Assembly (NCBI GenBank): GCA_963573305.1
Contig: OY754334.1
Location: 88,967,848 to 89,031,847 of the forward strand
Direction of reading: 5' to 3'
Source of the DNA: Pyrrhosoma nymphula
Taxonomy: Eukaryota; Arthropoda; Insecta; Odonata; Coenagrionidae
Length of the DNA stretch: 64,000 bases
Below the pieces are notes generated by a model that made no database searches, was not told where the DNA came from, and worked only from the letters and a program-made list of their open reading frames with translations. This document shows positions 10,408 through 22,539 of this stretch, one piece after another. The translations under genes were made by a program, and so were the position numbers. Within the stretch, counting starts at the first letter, position 1. Each line of letters begins with the position of its first letter.

Positions 10408-12448
10408 CTCAGTGAAGTTGCAGTAGTATCAGCTATCAAACATTCTTTTGTACTTTCTTGGCATTGTGATTTTGTAGGTAACAAGGTAGATATATAACAA
10501 GAAGTGAAGGCAAAGGTCAGGATAACTAGTCATATACTAGTGGACAAAAGAATGATCACATTGCTACGTACTGTCCGAAGAAGGATGAGGAGAAAATAGG
10601 AGGTGCATCATTGGAAAGACTGAGCACATTGCTCTGGGCATGAAGAGGGTAACTAAGGGGGTGATAAAGTTTGTGTCTTGACTGTACTGCCAGTGACCAT
10701 ATGACCAGGAGAGTTTGAATATTTATTGAATTCAAGGAAATGGGAGGCTCTGTTCCTATGGGGGGCCATGAAGAATAGCAGGACAAAGGAAGTTATGTTT
10801 ATGCTAATCAGATGAATGTGGAGGAGAGGGTGTGACATTCTCTGATGCATTGTATGTGCCGGACTTGGAAGATAATTTCTATTAGCCAATTTTAAGAGAT
10901 ATGAATGAAATCAGCAGCTTTCAAGGGCAAACAGTGGTTATTTCATGGAGAAAAGAAATTATTTGTTACCTACAGAGTAGCCACATTACATAATTAAACA
11001 ACATTAAACGTGCCAGGCTTGTTGCTTAAGTGTTTAACAAGGGGTTGCTCCTACGGTGTATTGAATTTTAAAAATCATGGTTTTCAGCATCCATGGTTCT
11101 GATAAGTCAAATTCCTAATTTCACTCGATCAAAAATCTGCTCCAAAAGAAATGTTTGGTAATTTTCTCCTGCGACCAACACTCAATTCTTCCAAACTCCA
11201 CACACCATTCAGGGATCAATTAGGTCTCATCGGCTCCTTAAGCAACACATGCTGGAACTCCTTGGACCCATTCCACATCCATAGCATCTTATTTTCCAAG
11301 TGGGATTATCCACCGTTGCTTCCTTCACACGACTACACAGGAAGAGACTGCTCCCTGTATGGATATTCCACTGCAAAGATGAGAGTTGTTCTCAATTAGT
11401 TTGCTAGTTATTAGACCAAATCACTGAAATACAAAGAATAACTTGTAACATCATCCTAGCTTAGCACTCATTGCTAGGAACATGCGAGCCTAATATGTCT
11501 TAATGTAAAACCATAATCACAATTATTTATCCAAATTATTATTTAAAAACTGATGGAATCTCTCAGAAACACACTGTTTCAGTAACTGCATGTGGTCTGA
11601 GAAGTAATCTAGAAAACTTATACCTTCAAAGCAAAACACAACAACTGATAAATGCTTTTTCAACTACACAAACTGATGATTTTACTATTAAAACAACCAA
11701 AAATAGAGACATTGCCATCTTCTAACTATGTTCAGCAACAAGAAACAATAGATTACACTTTACAGGAATCATTTAGGAATACAAAACCGTTGAAAATGCA
11801 CCTTAGCAACCAGCTACTATATATAGCAGCCAAAATTCAAACTAAAATTCTTCTCCTGACAACGCCTCCAGGAAATGAGGCAAATCATTGTAAAATAAGC
11901 AAACAAATGTGATGGATACCAAAAATAATCAAAAGAAAATCTCTTCATTGTATTTAAATTCAAGCAATGAGACATTAGTTTTGATGGAACATGTTAAAAA
12001 TAAATAAACTTAAATTGAAATTTTATGCTGACTCATTTTATGGTTATGTGAGAACAAAGCAGGCCTTTTCTTACCTCTCGCACAACATTGGTTCTCTAGC
12101 TGCAAACAATATGATCAAAGACTAAATGAAAATGGACTGAGTCCATAACTAACCTTGCCCAAGGATATTTTTGATGAACTAAGTATCACCGGTCAATTCT
12201 TTAGAGTTCTTACAGTGTAAACATCAACCTAGCGCATTATCATAATGGCCTTCATTGCAATAATTGCCGAACTTCATAAAATGCAACACTTGGTTCTGAC
12301 GCATTATCTTCTCAATTTAATTCCAAATAAACTCAACCAAATGGCTATGCACTTGTGGCTCACCAATCTTCGATTCTCATGAATGTTCACACAAAGGAAG
12401 AACATAATAAGGACAGACGATATGCTAAGTATTGGCTTTTACTAATTA
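10408..12448. other. Probable intron or flank of the RUSF1-like gene
   Basis: AT-rich, no convincing protein. A short segment on the minus strand (12099-12075) has a good acceptor (ttgtttgcag) and donor (GTAAGAA) but is only 25 bp long and does not match the family. An acceptor-like ctttgcag near 11370 on the minus strand opens a frame with no recognised similarity. Confidence 0.35.
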
Positions 12449-15193
12449 CAGTAGAAACTCGAAAATACGAACTTAGAAATTACGAAATTTTGATTTTACG
12501 AAGCAAAATCTTCGGTCCCGACCAAAAGGGTATCTAATTGTAAGTGTATGTAACAGTACGCGATATTACGAAATAACAAAGTTTTAAAATTACGAACCTC
12601 GGATCTTGGTCCCGACGTGAAAAAGTTACTCGTTTATACGAATAGTGATGGATCACAGTAACGTTTCGGCGCTCCTTTTCAGAGTTAAACATCTAATTAA
12701 TGATCGTCGCCGAATACATTATGCACTGAATGTATTACCTGAAGGATATCTCATTTTTCAATGCTTCAATAGTAAAGGTGTGGTTTCGCTGGGGCGTCCG
12801 GCGTCCGTCCAGCAGTCGGAAGTCACTGCCGTACTCACCCAATGTAAAGTAAGTCCTCGACATACGAACGAGATGCGTTCTGAGAACTTGTTTGTAAGTT
12901 GAAAAACGTTAGCCAGGCATCGAAAATTGTAGTTACCGTATTTCCTGGCCCATAAGACGCACTTTGTTTGCTCCAAAATGTGCTCTTAAATTGTTCGTTC
13001 GTCCTCTAAGACAACCTATTCGCCGGGATGGTCAGATCGGATCTAAAGATCTGCGGGTATTACGTTTCTCCGGATACTGAAATCGGATCCTAATTCATTT
13101 TAAAAAATCGGATCTGGATCAGAGAAAAAAATTCACTGTGGAGTGGATGCCATTAAAATCGCCCTAAATAACGGTCATCCTGTGTTGTGGGAAAGGATAT
13201 CCCAACTAGTGGAAACCACCTGAGAAGTTAGGGCGGGTATGCGATGAGTGAAATGTGATACGTTTGGTTCGCAGTCATATCTGATAAGGGACTACCAACG
13301 GGCAACGCCCCCCCCCCCCCCTATCCAACTTTTGGAAGCCACCTGTGAAGTTAGGGCGTGGGAAAGCGATGAGTGAAATGTGATACTTATGATGAAATGT
13401 GATGCGGACTCGAGAAAAAAATATCACTTTACTCCGACCCCCTAACTATGAGAGCCGAGGGTAGGGGGGAGAGAGAGATAGAGGTGGAGGGAGAGCAAGA
13501 GGCAGGCCAAGGATGTGTAGCCGTTCGCTGGACTGCCGGAAGCGCCAATGCTCGGAACGAATGCCTCTGGAAAAAAGTGCTGGACATCTTTGCTTTACAC
13601 GACTACAGTAATTGTATTAAACTAGCGTACCAACTTGAGGAGTATCCGCATTGAAAGATGAACGATGCAGCTAGAATTTATATCAAAGCTCATTTTCGTA
13701 TTACTTCTCATAGGCGAGTAGTATTTCCACGAAATGATCTTTAGGCAAGTTAACTAATTTTTTCTCCGATGTGGTTGATATAAAGTACGCACAAGTATGT
13801 ATCAAGCCCTATGAAATAAGTTCTAGCAACATCCTTTCTGGGCCAAACAGTGAAAACAGAATTTCTTTATCTATTAGCATGGCGATGTAAAAGTCAACGG
13901 TCTAAAAATGGATTTCCTGGCGTGGTATCCATCCCCCGTGGTGAATGATGCTTTCTATAAAAGGAAGTAAAAACAGATTAGAGTTCCGATTCTCTCATCG
14001 CATGCGCCGATGTACTACGTTATTTATCCCATTGATGTGACGATGCGTTTTAAAGCTCTCTCGGGCGCTACGCAACATAATTTCAGGCTGTGGAAAAATC
14101 ATGAAGGATTGCGAAGTCAACCTCAGAGCTACCACCGGGGTAAGATTACAATTTGAATCGACCGAAATAATGGCTCTCTCGTTCGATCATGCGGCCGTAT
14201 CAACCTAGTGTTGGCTGCCGAGGCCGCTGAAAGGAGGCACAACCCCAAACACTAGTGAAAGCCATCTGGGTAAAAGCGAAACTGGGTGAGGGTAGATAAT
14301 AACAGATAAGGTGAAGGAGTGATCCTATCGGGTTACCCCCTTCTCTTTCTCGCTGAATGAGTCCCTCGCAGATGAATTTCGTCGCGCCTAGGAATAAGGA
14401 ACGAAGAACTTTTTTCTTGAAGGGTCTTTTGGGAAAAATTGGTTTAGACGCGCCAATTGTTCAGATCTGACTGAGGTATCACCCTAAAATCTGTCAGCTT
14501 TAACGTTTCCGGCTGAGTGATTGAGAGGGATAGCTGGATGGAAGGACTGCTCGTCAGGCAATTTCCAAATACCCTGGAAAGGATATTTTACCTTTCATCA
14601 CGCTAACCCGAATCGAGCCTCGGATTGCCGGTAATAATCATTTGTCATCACAAAAAGAATGAGTGAACGGAATAATGCATCTACTTGATGCAAAGATAGC
14701 TTGACACACTGAAGTCGATTTCCATTCACATGCGGCTTTCGTCTTGCTTCCGAATCATCCGTAAAAATTTATGACACAAGTAAACATTAAACATTGCAAA
14801 TTGATATATCGAGATAATATTGTTAAAACTCGTCACGGCAAAGAGGGGTAGTACCAATATGCGAGTTGCTGCAAACTGCACCGCCAGCTGCAACGGCAAA
14901 ATAACTTATCCGGTGGCGCCAAATTTGAAATTCCCGAAAATAGGTATAATCAAACTCCGACAAATAAGTTGTGTTCAACTGACAATGAGTGCACCCTGTG
15001 GGCATGAATACACATTAAAAAATAAACTTTCATGAATTATAACTTCGTAAATCATGCTAGTACATCGCGAGAGTACATCTTAATCTAAGAAACAAAAAAA
15101 GAGCTTCATCGCGATGTTTTTGAAAGATACTCGTTCATACGAAAGTGCCAATTTTTCCGGTCCCGTCAACTTCATAATTTCGAGTTTCTACTG
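12449..15193. mobile_element. pogo/Tigger-like non-autonomous DNA element
   Basis: The left end reads CAGTAGAAACTCGAAAATAC at 12449. The right end, read on the minus strand from 15193, is CAGTAGAAACTCGAAATTAT. These inverted ends, with inner repeats of the type aattacgaa (12477-12600), resemble those of the pogo/Tigger group of the Tc1/mariner superfamily. TA precedes the left end but not clearly the right end. About 2.7 kb of interior DNA has no recognisable transposase, so it is non-autonomous. It holds a tandem duplication (13197-13386) and a segment at 12937-12965 (ccgtatttcctggcccataa) that resembles the end of another dispersed element. Confidence 0.6.
13197..13386. repeat. Imperfect tandem duplication with C run between copies
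   Basis: The block gaaaccacctgagaagttag...gcgatgagtgaaatgtgata at 13197-13260 is repeated with about 85 percent identity at 13321-13386, offset about 124 bp. A pure C run lies just before the second copy (13308-13321). It is inside the pogo-like element. Confidence 0.6.
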
Positions 15194-15271
15194 CATACAT
15201 TTCTAAATTATGATGCTTCAAATATCACAAGTTAGATTTAAAATATAATGACATAAGCTCCAGTTAGAGCC
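15194..15271. other. Short spacer
   Basis: AT-rich DNA between the pogo-like right end and the 5' region of the RTE-type LINE. No feature recognised. Confidence 0.3.
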
Positions 15272-16568
15272 ACCAAAGCCAGACAAGTCAAGGGCGATAG
15301 GCCACATAAGGAGAGGTACCCTGGTCCTCCAGGTTGTGGGTTGATCATAGAGCTCACAACCCTATATTGAAAAACTTTCACGCTACGAAGCTCAAAGATA
15401 ATGAAAGTCGGACTGGTTATTATTTATCACGAAGGAAAGGTTAACGCAAACAGAAATTTGATATGCAGATAGCAACATGGAATGTTCGAACCCTGAATGA
15501 AACCAGGTGCTCTACAAAGTCTCAAGGAATGGAATAATATAAGATAGGAGTAGCAGCCATTCAAGAAGTTAGACAGAAAGGAGAGGGAATCTTAAGTAGC
15601 GGTAAATATAAAATCATGTATGATGGAGGAGAGAGAGGTGCAATAATTAATTTCAAGCCCATAAATGAAATGATATGCACTGAGGATGAAGGCCCATTTT
15701 TTCAATGTTACTTTTGTATGTGTATATGCACCAACAGAGAATACTGAGGATGAGGAAAACGGTAGATATATTTTATTGACAACTAGAAAAGGAAATGGAT
15801 AGCATCTCAAAACAAGATGTGAAAATGGTTTTAGGGGACTTCAATGCACAGGTTGGCAAAGAGGAAGCATATAGAGAAACTAGAAAGGAAAGTCTTCATG
15901 TCTTAAATTAATGGTCAAAGATTGATTGATTTTAATATGGGAAACTTGATGGTGGAAAAGAGAGCTTGACTACAGCGATAAGACGTATGGAAGGTAACGT
16001 GGTGCTCACCAGATGGGATTAGGTACTTTTAACCAAAGAGAACATGTGATAATCGATCGAGATATGCATCTGATATACTTCAGATTGACTGATGCAAAAA
16101 CTTTGACTCAGACCATTACATGGTTCGAGTAAGCTATAGACAGCGTATTGCAATCAACAGATCCCCTGGGAAGAAAAAGGCACTTACAAGATACAATGTC
16201 TCAAAACTAAAAGAAAAGACAACAGCCCCACAGTATGAATCTGAGCTGAAGAAAAACTTGGGAGACTAAACAGCAGAACAGGAAGAAAAAGTGTACGAGG
16301 AATGTAGAATATAATAAACAATGAATTTCGAAAAACTGCTGATGAAGTCCTCGGGGTAAAAGATAGGGAAAAAGGCAAGGATGATTTGATGAAAAATGTA
16401 GAGGAGCAATTAAGTGGAGGAATGAGGCAAGGAGGAAAATGAATAACAGAAGAAAAAGAAAAAATGTGGTTTTTATAGACAGAAGAGAAAGTAGGCAGAA
16501 AAGCTATGCAGAAAAAAAAGAGTTAGGGAAGGAAAATGGATTACAGAGCTGGAGGAGCACAACAACAC
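15272..16568 (+). pseudogene. RTE-type LINE, endonuclease part, interrupted
   Basis: After a short GC-rich leader containing ctggtcctccaggttgtggg (15331-15350), an ATG at 15463 reads MQIATWNVRTLNET, the classic start of an RTE-clade apurinic endonuclease. With frame changes the family reading continues: IGVAAIQEVRQKGEG, then VLGDFNAQVGKEEAY and, near 16090, FDSDHYMVRVSYRQR, with the catalytic SDH motif. The reading continues through EEHNN at 16550-16565, is cut at 16568 by a hAT-type insertion, and resumes at 19949 with TQEE and KFYT. The element is heavily mutated, so it cannot make a working protein. Its distal part is at 23500-24420. Confidence 0.75.
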
Positions 16569-16680
16569 CAGTGGCGTAGCCAGGAATTTCGTTCGGGGGG
16601 GGGGTCCAATTTTTGAAAAACAGGGCGAAATAGACAGACGGTCCACAGTCGAAACTCGGCCAGCTATACAAAGTTTGTAT

Positions 16681-16709
16681 TGGCGGTGTTTGTATTACAA
16701 ACACCGCCA
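16681..16709. repeat. Perfect 14-bp hairpin
   Basis: tggcggtgtttgta is followed after one base by its exact reverse complement, tacaaacaccgcca. It sits between the left end of the hAT-type element and the LINE and could form a strong stem. Confidence 0.7.
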
Positions 16710-16978
16710 TAACATTACCCGAGCGACCGAGCCCAAAGGTATCGTTTGAGAATTTATTATTTAAACAAAAGGACAAACCTTTTTTAACAACGGTATGATA
16801 ATTTATTATTTGTAGACTTTCCCCTGCTCCAAGCTTAATTTATTTTTTTATGTCTTAATATTTTGTCTTTATTTAACCAAAAGTAGCCTCCGAGGAAATC
16901 CGCATTGCGAAAATTTTCACATCCAAGTAAACATAGGAGCGCTAAATCCGGTAAATACATAGTTACAATTTTCCCAAA

Positions 16979-19905
16979 ATGCATACTCCAGTGAAAGAAA
17001 TTATATCAAATGTAATAAGCACTTCCAGTGAAATTCCCCCACCTAATACCCATAGGTGTGGAAAAGAACCAACCGACACTCAATCTACAAAATATGACAT
17101 TAACTTTATAGTAGTTAATTGCCGTAGAGTTAAAAGCAAGCGCGCTAAAATAGAGCATATATTTCAGGACGAAAACGTGGTCATAGGAACGTAGAGCTGG
17201 CTTACAGAGGATGTAAGCGACAGCGAAGTTTTTCCTCCATATAAAATCTACAGAAGCGATCGAAGCGATAGGACAGGTGGCGGAGTTTTTCTAGCAGTTA
17301 AATCACATTTACACAGCACCGCCCACAAAATAACTGACAATGAAATAGAAAGCGTGTGGTGTACAATTAAACAACGAAGCAAAAGGAGTATACATGTTTG
17401 CTCTTTTTATAGACCTCCAAACTCCAACGTTGATGTTATTTACCAATTAGAAAATCAAATATCCGCATTTACTGTGAGAGAGAGTAAAAGTGTAATAATT
17501 ATTGGGGAGATTTTAATCTGCCATCTATAAATTGGGATCCTTACACTGTAAAACCGAATTCTAAGAATAGGGAAATCAGCGAGATCTTACTCAACACACT
17601 TGCTAATCACTCACTTTCCCAAGTAGTTGACAAGCCTATGAGAGGAAATATAATATTAGACCTTTTTGCAGTAAGCCATCCTAAGTTGATAAAACAACTC
17701 GATATTATTGACGGCATAAGTGATCACAGAGTAATTTTTGCAACCTTAAAAATTGAAGTAGAGTCAGCTGTAAAACCGAAACGCAATATTTATTTATTTG
17801 ATAAATGCAACTTCATAAAATTTGGTGAGATGCTTAATGATTCGTTCACGGACTTCGTAGCTAAAACAGAAGATAAAAGTACTGATGAATCATGGAAATA
17901 TTTCTTAGAAATTCTACGACAGGGAATCAACGAATATATTCCGCAAAAATTGAAATGTGACAGTAAAGAACCTCGCTGGTATAACAACGATGTTAGGAGG
18001 GACCTTAAGAGACAGAGAAAACTGTACAACTTGTTCAAAAAGTCCACTACGTTAGGTGACAAATCGAAGGAACTTGAAGCAAAAGAAAGTTACGCTGCGC
18101 AACACTCAAAAACCAAGAAATCAATGTGTACTGCATTGCGAAATTTCAAGAAAAAAGTACTCGGTGAATTACTCGAAGAAAATCCGAAATCTTTTTGGTC
18201 ATAAAAGAGAGAGTTTCAGGGAAAATCTTCAACCGTAGATTCATTATTTGATAAGGATGGCAAACTTGTCACCGAAAATATTGACAAAGCTAACACGTTA
18301 AATTCCCACTTCGAAAGTGTATACACTACAGACGATACTGCATGTAATTTTGAAATTTCATTCACTGAGGAACCGATGAAAGAAATCACTATTCAACGCG
18401 ATGGGATTACTAAACAGCTACAGTCGATAAAAAATAGTTTATCTCCGGGTCCGGAGGGAATACCTGCGCGTGTCCTCAAGGAGTTAGCGCCACAGATCAC
18501 ACCGTTCTTAGACATAGTATTCAAGAAGTCATTGTCTGAAGGAAAGATACCATTAGACTGGAAAATTGCAAACGTTACACCGATATTCAAAAAGGGAAAC
18601 AGACACGGCCCAGGGAACTATCGACCAATTTCATTAACGTCGCTTATAGGCAAGATACTCAAACATATCGTCGTTAGCAATATCATGACGTTCCTGGACA
18701 GTCGTAACGTCCTCCATGGCTCTCAGCACGGCTTCCGGAAAGGTAGATCATGTGAAACACAACTCGTGCTCTTTCTTCATGACGTTCTCAAATCTGGTGA
18801 ATCGAAAAGACAAGTGGACGCATTATTTCTAGATTTTAAGAAAGCTTTCGATACGGTACCTCACAACAAACTTTTATACAAATTACAGTCATGCGGGCTA
18901 AACGAAACTAGTAAACTGGATACGCGACTTTCTGAGTGATCGTAAGCAAAAAGTAGTTCTTGACGGAATTAGTTCTGATGTAGTTAAAGTGACATCAGGT
19001 GTCCCACAAGGAAGCGTAATCTATGCTCTCGAATTAGCAGTAAAATACGTTTATTTGCCGACGACGCTGTCATATATCGTGAAATTAGTGAGCACTCTGA
19101 CTTTGAAACTCTATCATCGGATTTAAACAACGTTCATGTGTGGAGCCGAGAGTGGGGACTCGAACTTAATCTGAGCAAATACACGGTGGTACATTTCTTG
19201 CGGAGGCCGTCCAACTATTCCCATGTATAAGCTGTGGATGGTGTTAACATAAAGGCGACAGATGAAGTGAAGTATCTAGGAGTTACGATAACTTCGGGCC
19301 TATCGTGGGGAACACATATAAGAAATATTTGTGGCAGAGCTCTGAAGAAGCTAAGATTCGTCAAGCGTACTGTGGGAAGATTTTCGGATGAAAAAGTAAA
19401 ACAGAGGTGCTATTTCGCACTCGTCCGGCCACACCTTGAATATTCAGCGAGCATATGGTGCAGAAAGACTTGATCCGGGAACTTAATAAAATACAAAGGA
19501 AAGCTGCGCGATTCGTCAAAAACTGCTACGGGCGTACAGACAGCGTTACACAGATGTTAAACGAATTAGGCTGGGAGCCGCTAGAGACTCGGAGGCTGCG
19601 CGCTAGGCTTAGATTGCTTGAACAATTGAAAATAGATATCTTTCAGAGCGACACGGAGAACATCATATTAGAACCCCACTATATTTCCAGGACCAGGCCC
19701 AGGAAACGATAAATTAAGAGCAATATTTTGCCGAACGGATAGGTATGGGAATTCGTTTTTCCCCCGAACAATAAGGGACTTCAATAAATGCTAGGCATAA
19801 TTTCATTAGAGCGTTTCCTTTTTATATGTAAACGGCTGGTGTCCTAACACCCCCCGACACACGCCTATTGAGGCGGCTTGCGGGGTAGTATTTAGATGTA
19901 GATGA
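16979..19905 (+). pseudogene. CR1/L2-type non-LTR retrotransposon, endonuclease and reverse transcriptase
   Basis: The ATG at 16979 opens a frame reading YDINFIVVNCRRVKSKRA, the start of the endonuclease, stopped by TAG near 17192. A further piece gives GGGVFLAVKSH, a damaged GDFNLP motif at about 17510 (frame change) and SDHRVIF near 17720. The reverse transcriptase runs from 18376: SPGPEGIPARVLKELA, NYRPISLTSLIGK, HGFRKGRSCETQL, then FLDFKKAFDTVPHNKL with the first catalytic aspartate. GVPQGSV at about 18998 is followed by a deletion that removes the segment before FADDAV (about 19054). The C-terminal part (19234-19712) has VKYLGVTI, LEYSASIW and NELGWEPLETRRLRARL, usual in CR1/L2 relatives. 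A 3' untranslated tail ends in tagatgtagatgaa (19892-19905). At least four frame breaks make it inactive. Confidence 0.8.
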
Positions 19906-19948
19906 ATATTTCGGGGGGGGTCCGGATCCCCCCCTCGCTATGCCACTG

Positions 19949-20035
19949 CACAACACCCAGGAAGAGTAGAAATTCTATACCAAATTACATTGTATAAGAT
20001 AATGGTTTTAAAGGGTCGTCAGGGATGTAGGCAAA
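19949..20035 (+). pseudogene. RTE LINE reading resumed after the insertion
   Basis: Directly after the target duplication the text reads TQEE, stop, KFYTKLHCIR, as expected for the linker between endonuclease and reverse transcriptase. The similarity is lost near 20035, where a different repeat begins. Confidence 0.5.
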
Positions 20036-20515
20036 CATAGCCAATCAGCAAGAGAAGAGCCTTAGCCTTTGCATCCCAACCACCCAGTCACTTTCATGTG
20101 GTGGGCCTGTTAACCCGAGTAACCTGGTGGAGATTGGTACCAACCCCAGTGGAAACCAGGTTGGGGAACAACGAACTGAGGTGGGACTTAGGTGGGCTAT
20201 ACCCTTGAGGCACTCATGGGGCAGGCCACGTAAGAATGTAGTGGGATATTCCAGAGGAAAAATCATTCACCTTGACTGGGCACTTGCAGGTGAGCGGGCA
20301 CTCCGTTAAGGTAAATACCGTGGCTAGTCCCGATATCCTCAAAATTGGTAAGAATGTAGTGTCTGACCCACAGCAGGCATCTGTTTCCCCACACAAATGG
20401 CATCTGTTTCCCCATGTTGGGGACGGCCAAGTCTTATGACCTGGAAGAAGGTATAAAATGCTTATCAGCAGGAAGGGCATCCGGCCATAAAATATTGCCA
20501 TAACCACATCAGGTT
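20036..20515 (+). repeat. Retroelement-like tail of unknown family
   Basis: GC-rich DNA with gtgggcctgttaacccgagt at about 20102 and, at its end, aggaagggcatccggccata (20470-20489), a motif common at the 3' parts of several animal retroelements. No open protein is convincing. Confidence 0.35.
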
Positions 20516-21309
20516 GGCTACTGATATTTAATTTTTAAATTCCCCGACTTTTCCCTGATGGATTTACCAATTTCCCTCACCGATTACCAAAAGGTCACCT
20601 ATTATTGGAATAATTTATTTCTGCTGAATTAAATTTTCGTCAAAAATCATGAAATGTTAAAAGCTGAAATCAAATCATTAAAAGCTAAAAGTACATCCTA
20701 ATGAAAAAACATATTAAACCTTCGTAAGTTAAACTCTCATCCATATTATACACACTTTTAATAAATATTTTTACCTTCAATTATTGTTGGGGTATAAAAA
20801 TACCTGTCTTAAGTATAAAGTAAGTTACTCCTTCCACCCCGAACCAGAGCTACAGTTCAGTCAGGCATAGAAATGTACGTACTTTGTATTATGAACCATT
20901 ATTTAAACACATTGATCTTCGACCATATTCCCCTGCGACAATAGCACCCTCCCTAAAACATGGAATGATCCAAAAGGACTAAGTAGTAGAGTGCCGATTC
21001 TCCGATGAAATGTCCCCAAAGTAGCAACGCTCCCCCATCTTCTCCCCATCCAACCCCTCCCCCACCTACCACTACCTCGCAGCCGTTATTGTCTACAAAA
21101 TTGCACCATTTCCATACACACAAGGTTTTCCTACAGCAGGTTATTGAATTACACACATAACAGTGTTGCATTATGCTGAGTCCCCTGAACCATTGCGAGC
21201 ATTGGGGCGACCCAGGCGAGCAAGTATATTGCTTCCGCAGCCGCGTATCCTCAGCCGTGCATTGTATTTCCGTGGCCGTGTATGTTTCCTTTGGTAAAAT
21301 TACAAATTG
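20516..21309. repeat. Start of a TTCCCTGA-rich repeat and unassigned DNA
   Basis: The piece aaattccccgacttttccct at 20537-20556 is related to pieces at 22285-22395 and 23370-23497, all in the same orientation. The rest is unassigned, AT-rich until about 20980 and then with short CpG-containing stretches near 21180-21300. Confidence 0.35.
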
Positions 21310-21500
21310 ACAATGTCTAATGCTTCAAAAAAGAGGTAGCACGTCGTGGTAGTTCTGGGAAGTTGAGGATTACTGAAAAGGCATCGAAGGGAAAGTTAAT
21401 GGCCAATTTAATGGTGGACTCCGGCACAGGTATCACTAAGTTGTGCAAAAAATACAAACCAAAGCCAAGTTGTTGGACTGAATCAAAATCGGATGGTGCG
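21310..21500 (+). pseudogene. Relic of a pogo/Tigger (CENP-B-like) transposase start
   Basis: From 21314 the text reads MSNASKKR, stop, HVV and then, across frame changes, a region resembling the N-terminal helix-turn-helix of Tigger/jerky proteins (LLKRH, KGKVNGQF, VQKIQTKAK). Only about 60 residues can be followed. The match is by memory and is weak. Confidence 0.3.
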
Positions 21501-22284
21501 AGTGACCTTCAGAAGTGAATAACAATTGTATTAGAGAGGTTATAACCCCTTGATTGCAAGAGGGAACAAAAAAATGTAAAAACATTAGGATAAACAAACA
21601 AAACATAAGTGCACCACTGCGAGCAAAGACAGGAGGCAATTAGCAACGGCAGCATCATATTCAGGAATATCATATTTGAGGTGGTTTGTGACCTGACTAA
21701 ATTGCTTCGAGAGGGAGCTAAGGGGGACATTCAACAATTACATCAAGCGTGAAAGGTGGGGAGGAGAGGGCTCTTCTTACTGTCTCACGAAGGGGGGTAT
21801 GGGCATCGAAGATGATCTTGCGTAAGATTTTTTTTACACGTTGAGACCGTACTTGATAACCTTTTTAATAATCATCGTCTCGTATTTTTAGAACTGCAAG
21901 CATGTATTTACTACCAGGTAGTGTGCTCCAGCAATTAATCAACCTGGGTCTCGGAATTTAAAAAAAACAAGAGGTAAAATTTTCCGAACAAGATAGCCTC
22001 GGATTCCTTGTGATGAGCGTAATACATTGTGATCATGAATTTTATCACTTCTAGGAATATATCACAAAAAGGATATACAAAAGGGATACATTGTACATCT
22101 GATTCACAACTAAATAACTAAGATTCACAACTAATTAGATTCACAACTGAATGTTCCACAAATTGATGAGGCTTATTGCATGCACATCAGCTACGGACAT
22201 TAGTTTTAGTTGGTGAAATGTTTTGGTGAAATAAAGGGAGGAAAAGACTGGCCGATAAAAGTAATGGTAGAAAAATAACAAGAA
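21501..22284. other. No recognised feature
   Basis: Unassigned DNA. The string ttcacaac recurs three times near 22100-22150 (attcacaactaa, gattcacaac). Minus-strand frames here have no recognised domains. Confidence 0.35.
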
Positions 22285-22395
22285 TTTCCTAGCCCAGTTT
22301 CTCCCTGACTGTTACGAGCATTCCCTCACTTTTCCAGAAATTTCAAATTCCCTGACAATTCCAGGTTTTCCCTGACGATCCCCACCCTGCATATG
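22285..22395. repeat. TTCCCTGA-rich repeat end
   Basis: Contains ccctgacaattccaggttttc and ends ccccaccctg. The minus strand thus begins CAGGGTGGGGATCGTCAGGG, as at the ends of many hAT-like elements. A second right-hand end of this family is at 23370-23497. Confidence 0.45.
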
Positions 22396-22539
22396 GAATG
22401 AATGGAATTCGAGAAACTATGATCGCTAGGGCTTTCCCCATAATTGACGAGCAGCAGAGGCCTCACCAGACCCCTGGGATAAGTATGCCAAGGCTACCGT
22501 GCGCCCGGCGCTTTACGCAAAAGAACTAACGTCTCCTAT

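Larger units (their letters stand above)
16569..19948. mobile_element. hAT-type element inserted in the RTE LINE, itself carrying a LINE
   Basis: The left end is CAGTGGCGTAGC at 16569. The right end on the minus strand is CAGTGGCATAGC, ending at 19948. Just inside each end is a long G or C run. The flanks aacaacac (16561-16568) and cacaacac (19949-19956) form an 8-bp target duplication with one mismatch. Removing the insert restores the RTE reading (EEHNN to TQEE). CAGTGG-type ends and 8-bp duplications are hAT features. Most of the interior is a CR1/L2-type LINE, so the original element was short. Confidence 0.7.

Noticed and set aside
11151..11399. Plus-strand frame of 82 codons and an opposing minus-strand frame
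   Set aside because: No domain and no splice support; AT-rich surroundings give such frames by chance.
12075..12099. 25-bp minus-strand exon with good acceptor and donor
   Set aside because: The signals are good, but the peptide does not match the RUSF1-like protein and a 25-bp exon can easily arise by chance.
12645..12902. 85-codon frame inside the pogo-like element
   Set aside because: Does not resemble a pogo/Tigger transposase or any family I know.
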